Notes under the pieces: generated by a model
Databases searched by the model: none
What the model was told of the DNA's origin: nothing
Seen by the model: the letters and a program-made list of their open reading frames with translations, nothing else
Assembly: GCA_038206985.1 (NCBI GenBank)
Contig: JBBRAH010000012.1
Coordinates: 1 to 64,000, forward strand
Direction of reading: 5' to 3'
DNA: 64,000 nt
Source: CAXMST01 sp038206985
Lineage (GTDB): Bacteria > Actinomycetota > Thermoleophilia > Solirubrobacterales > 70-9
Shown here: positions 62,637 through 64,000 of the stretch, piece after piece
How the letters are laid out: every line of letters begins with the position of its first letter
How positions within the stretch are numbered: position 1 is the first letter of the stretch
Translations under genes and position numbers: made by a program

Positions 62637-63430
62637 GAGCCGACCTCCTTCGCGGCCAGGCCGGCGAGCTCGGCGTCGGGCAGGGAGCCCTCGGATGTCG
62701 TGCGCAGGAGCAGGAAGGTCTCGACGTTGCCCTTGGGCCCCGGCACGCCCGCCACGCAGACGCCGGCGGCATGCAGGCCGATGCGGGCCGCGCCCGAGGC
62801 CACGTCGCGCACTGCCGCGAGCCGCTCGGCGGGATCGCGGACGACGCCACCCTTGCCGACCCGGGAGCGGCCGAGCTCGAACTGGGGCTTGACCATCGCG
62901 AGCACCTCCGCACCGGGAGCGAGCAGCGGCGGCAGGGGCTGGAGCACCTTCTCGACCGAGATGAAGCTGACGTCGATCGTGACCAGGTCGGGGGCATAGG
63001 CGAGGTCGCCGGGCTGGAGATCGCGGGCGTTGAAGCTCTCGATCACGGTGACCCGCTCGTCATTGCGCAGGCCCCAATCGATCTGGCCGTGACCGACGTC
63101 GAGCGCGATCACGTGGGTGGCGCCACGGTTGAGCAGGCAGTCGGTAAAGCCTCCCGTCGAGGCGCCGAGGTCCAGGCAGTTCCGCGCCTCGGCCTCGACC
63201 CCGAGGCGTTCCAGTGCCGACTCGAGCTTCAGCCCGCCGCGCGAGACGTAGCGCGGTCCACCCTCAACACGGATTGCAGTCGCCTCGGGGACCATCTGGC
63301 CCGGCTTGCTTGCGCGCTCGCCGCCGTTGCCGATCCGCACCTGGCCGGCGCGGATCGAGGTCGCGGCCGCGGTTCGCGACGGGGCGAGCCCGCGTTCGGC
63401 CACGAGGGTGTCGAGTCGACGCCGTGCCAT
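62633..63430 (-). CDS. tlyA: TlyA family rRNA 2'-O-methyltransferase
   Basis: A 265-residue protein: an N-terminal S4 RNA-binding domain (RLDTLVAERGLAPSRTAA, about 5-60) and an FtsJ-like methyltransferase domain with LDLGASTGGFTDCLL (about 86), ALDVGHGQIDW and VTIDVSFISVEKVL. TlyA methylates cytidines of 16S and 23S rRNA and in mycobacteria determines capreomycin sensitivity. ATG 63430 (MARRRLDTL) is chosen over an open extension to 63607. Confidence 0.94.
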   Translation of the reverse strand: MARRRLDTLVAERGLAPSRTAAATSIRAGQVRIGNGGERASKPGQMVPEATAIRVEGGPRYVSRGGLKLESALERLGVEAEARNCLDLGASTGGFTDCLLNRGATHVIALDVGHGQIDWGLRNDERVTVIESFNARDLQPGDLAYAPDLVTIDVSFISVEKVLQPLPPLLAPGAEVLAMVKPQFELGRSRVGKGGVVRDPAERLAAVRDVASGAARIGLHAAGVCVAGVPGPKGNVETFLLLRTTSEGSLPDAELAGLAAKEVGS

Positions 63431-63633
63431 GGAGCCGACAAAGTACCGAGCCGGAGCCGCTGGACCGATTCTCTGGACCGAGGCTGACGGCGGACGCCCG
63501 ATCAGAGGGCGGTGGGCAGTGTGCGCACTGTCACACACAAACCGTACTCGCGTTCGTATTCTGATTGAAGACTTAGCGGTTCGGCCCCGGCTGGACCGCC
63601 CTCCCAAACCAAATACTCTCCTCCCTGTACCCC

Positions 63634-63662
63634 GAGAAGGCCCCGCGATGCGGGGCCTTCTC
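63634..63662. terminator. Perfect 13-bp hairpin, likely terminator
   Basis: GAGAAGGCCCCGC and GCGGGGCCTTCTC form a perfect stem around GAT. Reading rightward it is followed by TTGTG. It lies 15 nt downstream of the stop of the truncated leftward gene, whose transcript it would end, and upstream of tlyA. The 63431-63633 stretch otherwise shows no gene and probably holds the tlyA promoter. Confidence 0.6.
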
Positions 63663-63676
63663 TTGTGCCCCCCGGT

Positions 63677-64000
63677 TCAGCTGCCAATCGTCGGCAGGCT
63701 CGGGCAGCCCGCCGCCGGATTCGTCTCGCTCGCGAACCCCGAGGTGCACTCCACCCAGGCGTCGCGGCGCCAGAGCGTGGTCGGTCTGGCGCTGTTGACG
63801 CGCAGCGCCATACGGGCCAGGATGCGGCGCTCCACGCCGTTGTCGGAGCCCTGACAGACGATCTGGCGGGTCAACAGGTTGTTGGTCAGGTTGGCGGTGT
63901 TGCTCAGATCCAGACCGACGTTGGTGGACGTGTAACACGTGACCGACTGGCCGGCCGCGAGGTTCGGGATGGCCACCGCGTCGCAGAAGCCGGACGCCGG
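63677..64000 (-). CDS. C-terminal part of a secreted or pilin-like protein, 5' end beyond window
   Basis: The last 107 codons of a leftward gene that begins outside the window. The visible part contains four cysteines (in FCDAV, VTCYT, IVCQG and VECTSGF, plus one in AAGCPSL near the end), many Ser/Thr/Asn residues and no TM helix, the profile of an exported, disulfide-bonded domain such as those in pilin-like or surface proteins. No family is recognised. Confidence 0.6.
   Translation of the reverse strand, partial: PASGFCDAVAIPNLAAGQSVTCYTSTNVGLDLSNTANLTNNLLTRQIVCQGSDNGVERRILARMALRVNSARPTTLWRRDAWVECTSGFASETNPAAGCPSLPTIGS

Overview
The window is high-GC bacterial chromosome with tight, often translationally coupled gene strings. 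Gene content and order point to an actinomycete (Actinomycetota), most likely a deep-branching class such as Thermoleophilia (Solirubrobacter/Conexibacter-like). Indicators are SteA and MctB-like cell-envelope genes, a DUF3866 gene, an ANTAR regulator beside a SigB/SigF-type sigma factor, and two gene strings that parallel Mycobacterium (HIT - pdxS/pdxT - yebC - ruvCAB - secDF - rel, and tlyA - nadK - recN - steA - mctB - pyrG - xerD). The taxon is an inference from this organisation, not from a marker search.

Layout. 1-5.9 kb: a truncated MMPL exporter, then a rightward string of HIT protein, phosphomannomutase, metallo-hydrolase, lipid/diacylglycerol kinase and a second HIT protein. 5.9-21.9 kb: a leftward housekeeping string (rel, recJ, secDF, a PAS/zinc-ribbon protein, ruvBAC, yebC, an M29 peptidase, pdxT, pdxS), interrupted by a rightward CmcI-like methyltransferase. 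22-29.3 kb: accessory and stress genes, namely an RpiR regulator, SigB-type sigma factor, ANTAR regulator, CsbD with a SigB-type promoter, an M3 peptidase, a DUF1206 membrane protein and a TauE/SafE transporter that appears to start at CTG. 29.3-36.7 kb: a cyclic-di-GMP island with two paralogous membrane PAS-PAS-EAL phosphodiesterases bracketing a carotenoid cleavage oxygenase and a membrane GGDEF cyclase; the cyclase has a near-perfect sigma-28 (FliA/WhiG) promoter and is probably leaderless. 36.7-40.2 kb: VanW protein, an MpsC-like/ECF sigma pair, and a tRNA(CAU) whose 3' end is duplicated 542 bp away, the footprint of a decayed integrated element.

40.2-46.1 kb: methylmalonate-semialdehyde dehydrogenase, a zinc-binding small protein, a thioredoxin-like lipoprotein, a short-chain dehydrogenase, an unknown protein, a GT1-type glycosyltransferase and tRNA-Asn. 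46.2-63.4 kb: a second leftward housekeeping string for DNA replication and repair (dnaG, dgt, recO, mutM, xerD, recN), CTP synthesis (pyrG), NADP supply (nadK), envelope and division (MraY/WecA-like GT4, MctB-like, SteA-like) and rRNA methylation (tlyA). The window ends in a truncated, cysteine-containing, probably exported protein.

The most interesting parts are the c-di-GMP/carotenoid-oxygenase island with its sigma-28 promoter, the tRNA-bounded relic element, the nested palindrome between the HIT gene and rel, and the SigB-type promoter and shared leader motif in the csbD/sigma-factor region. Almost all long antisense open frames are high-GC shadows and were not annotated.
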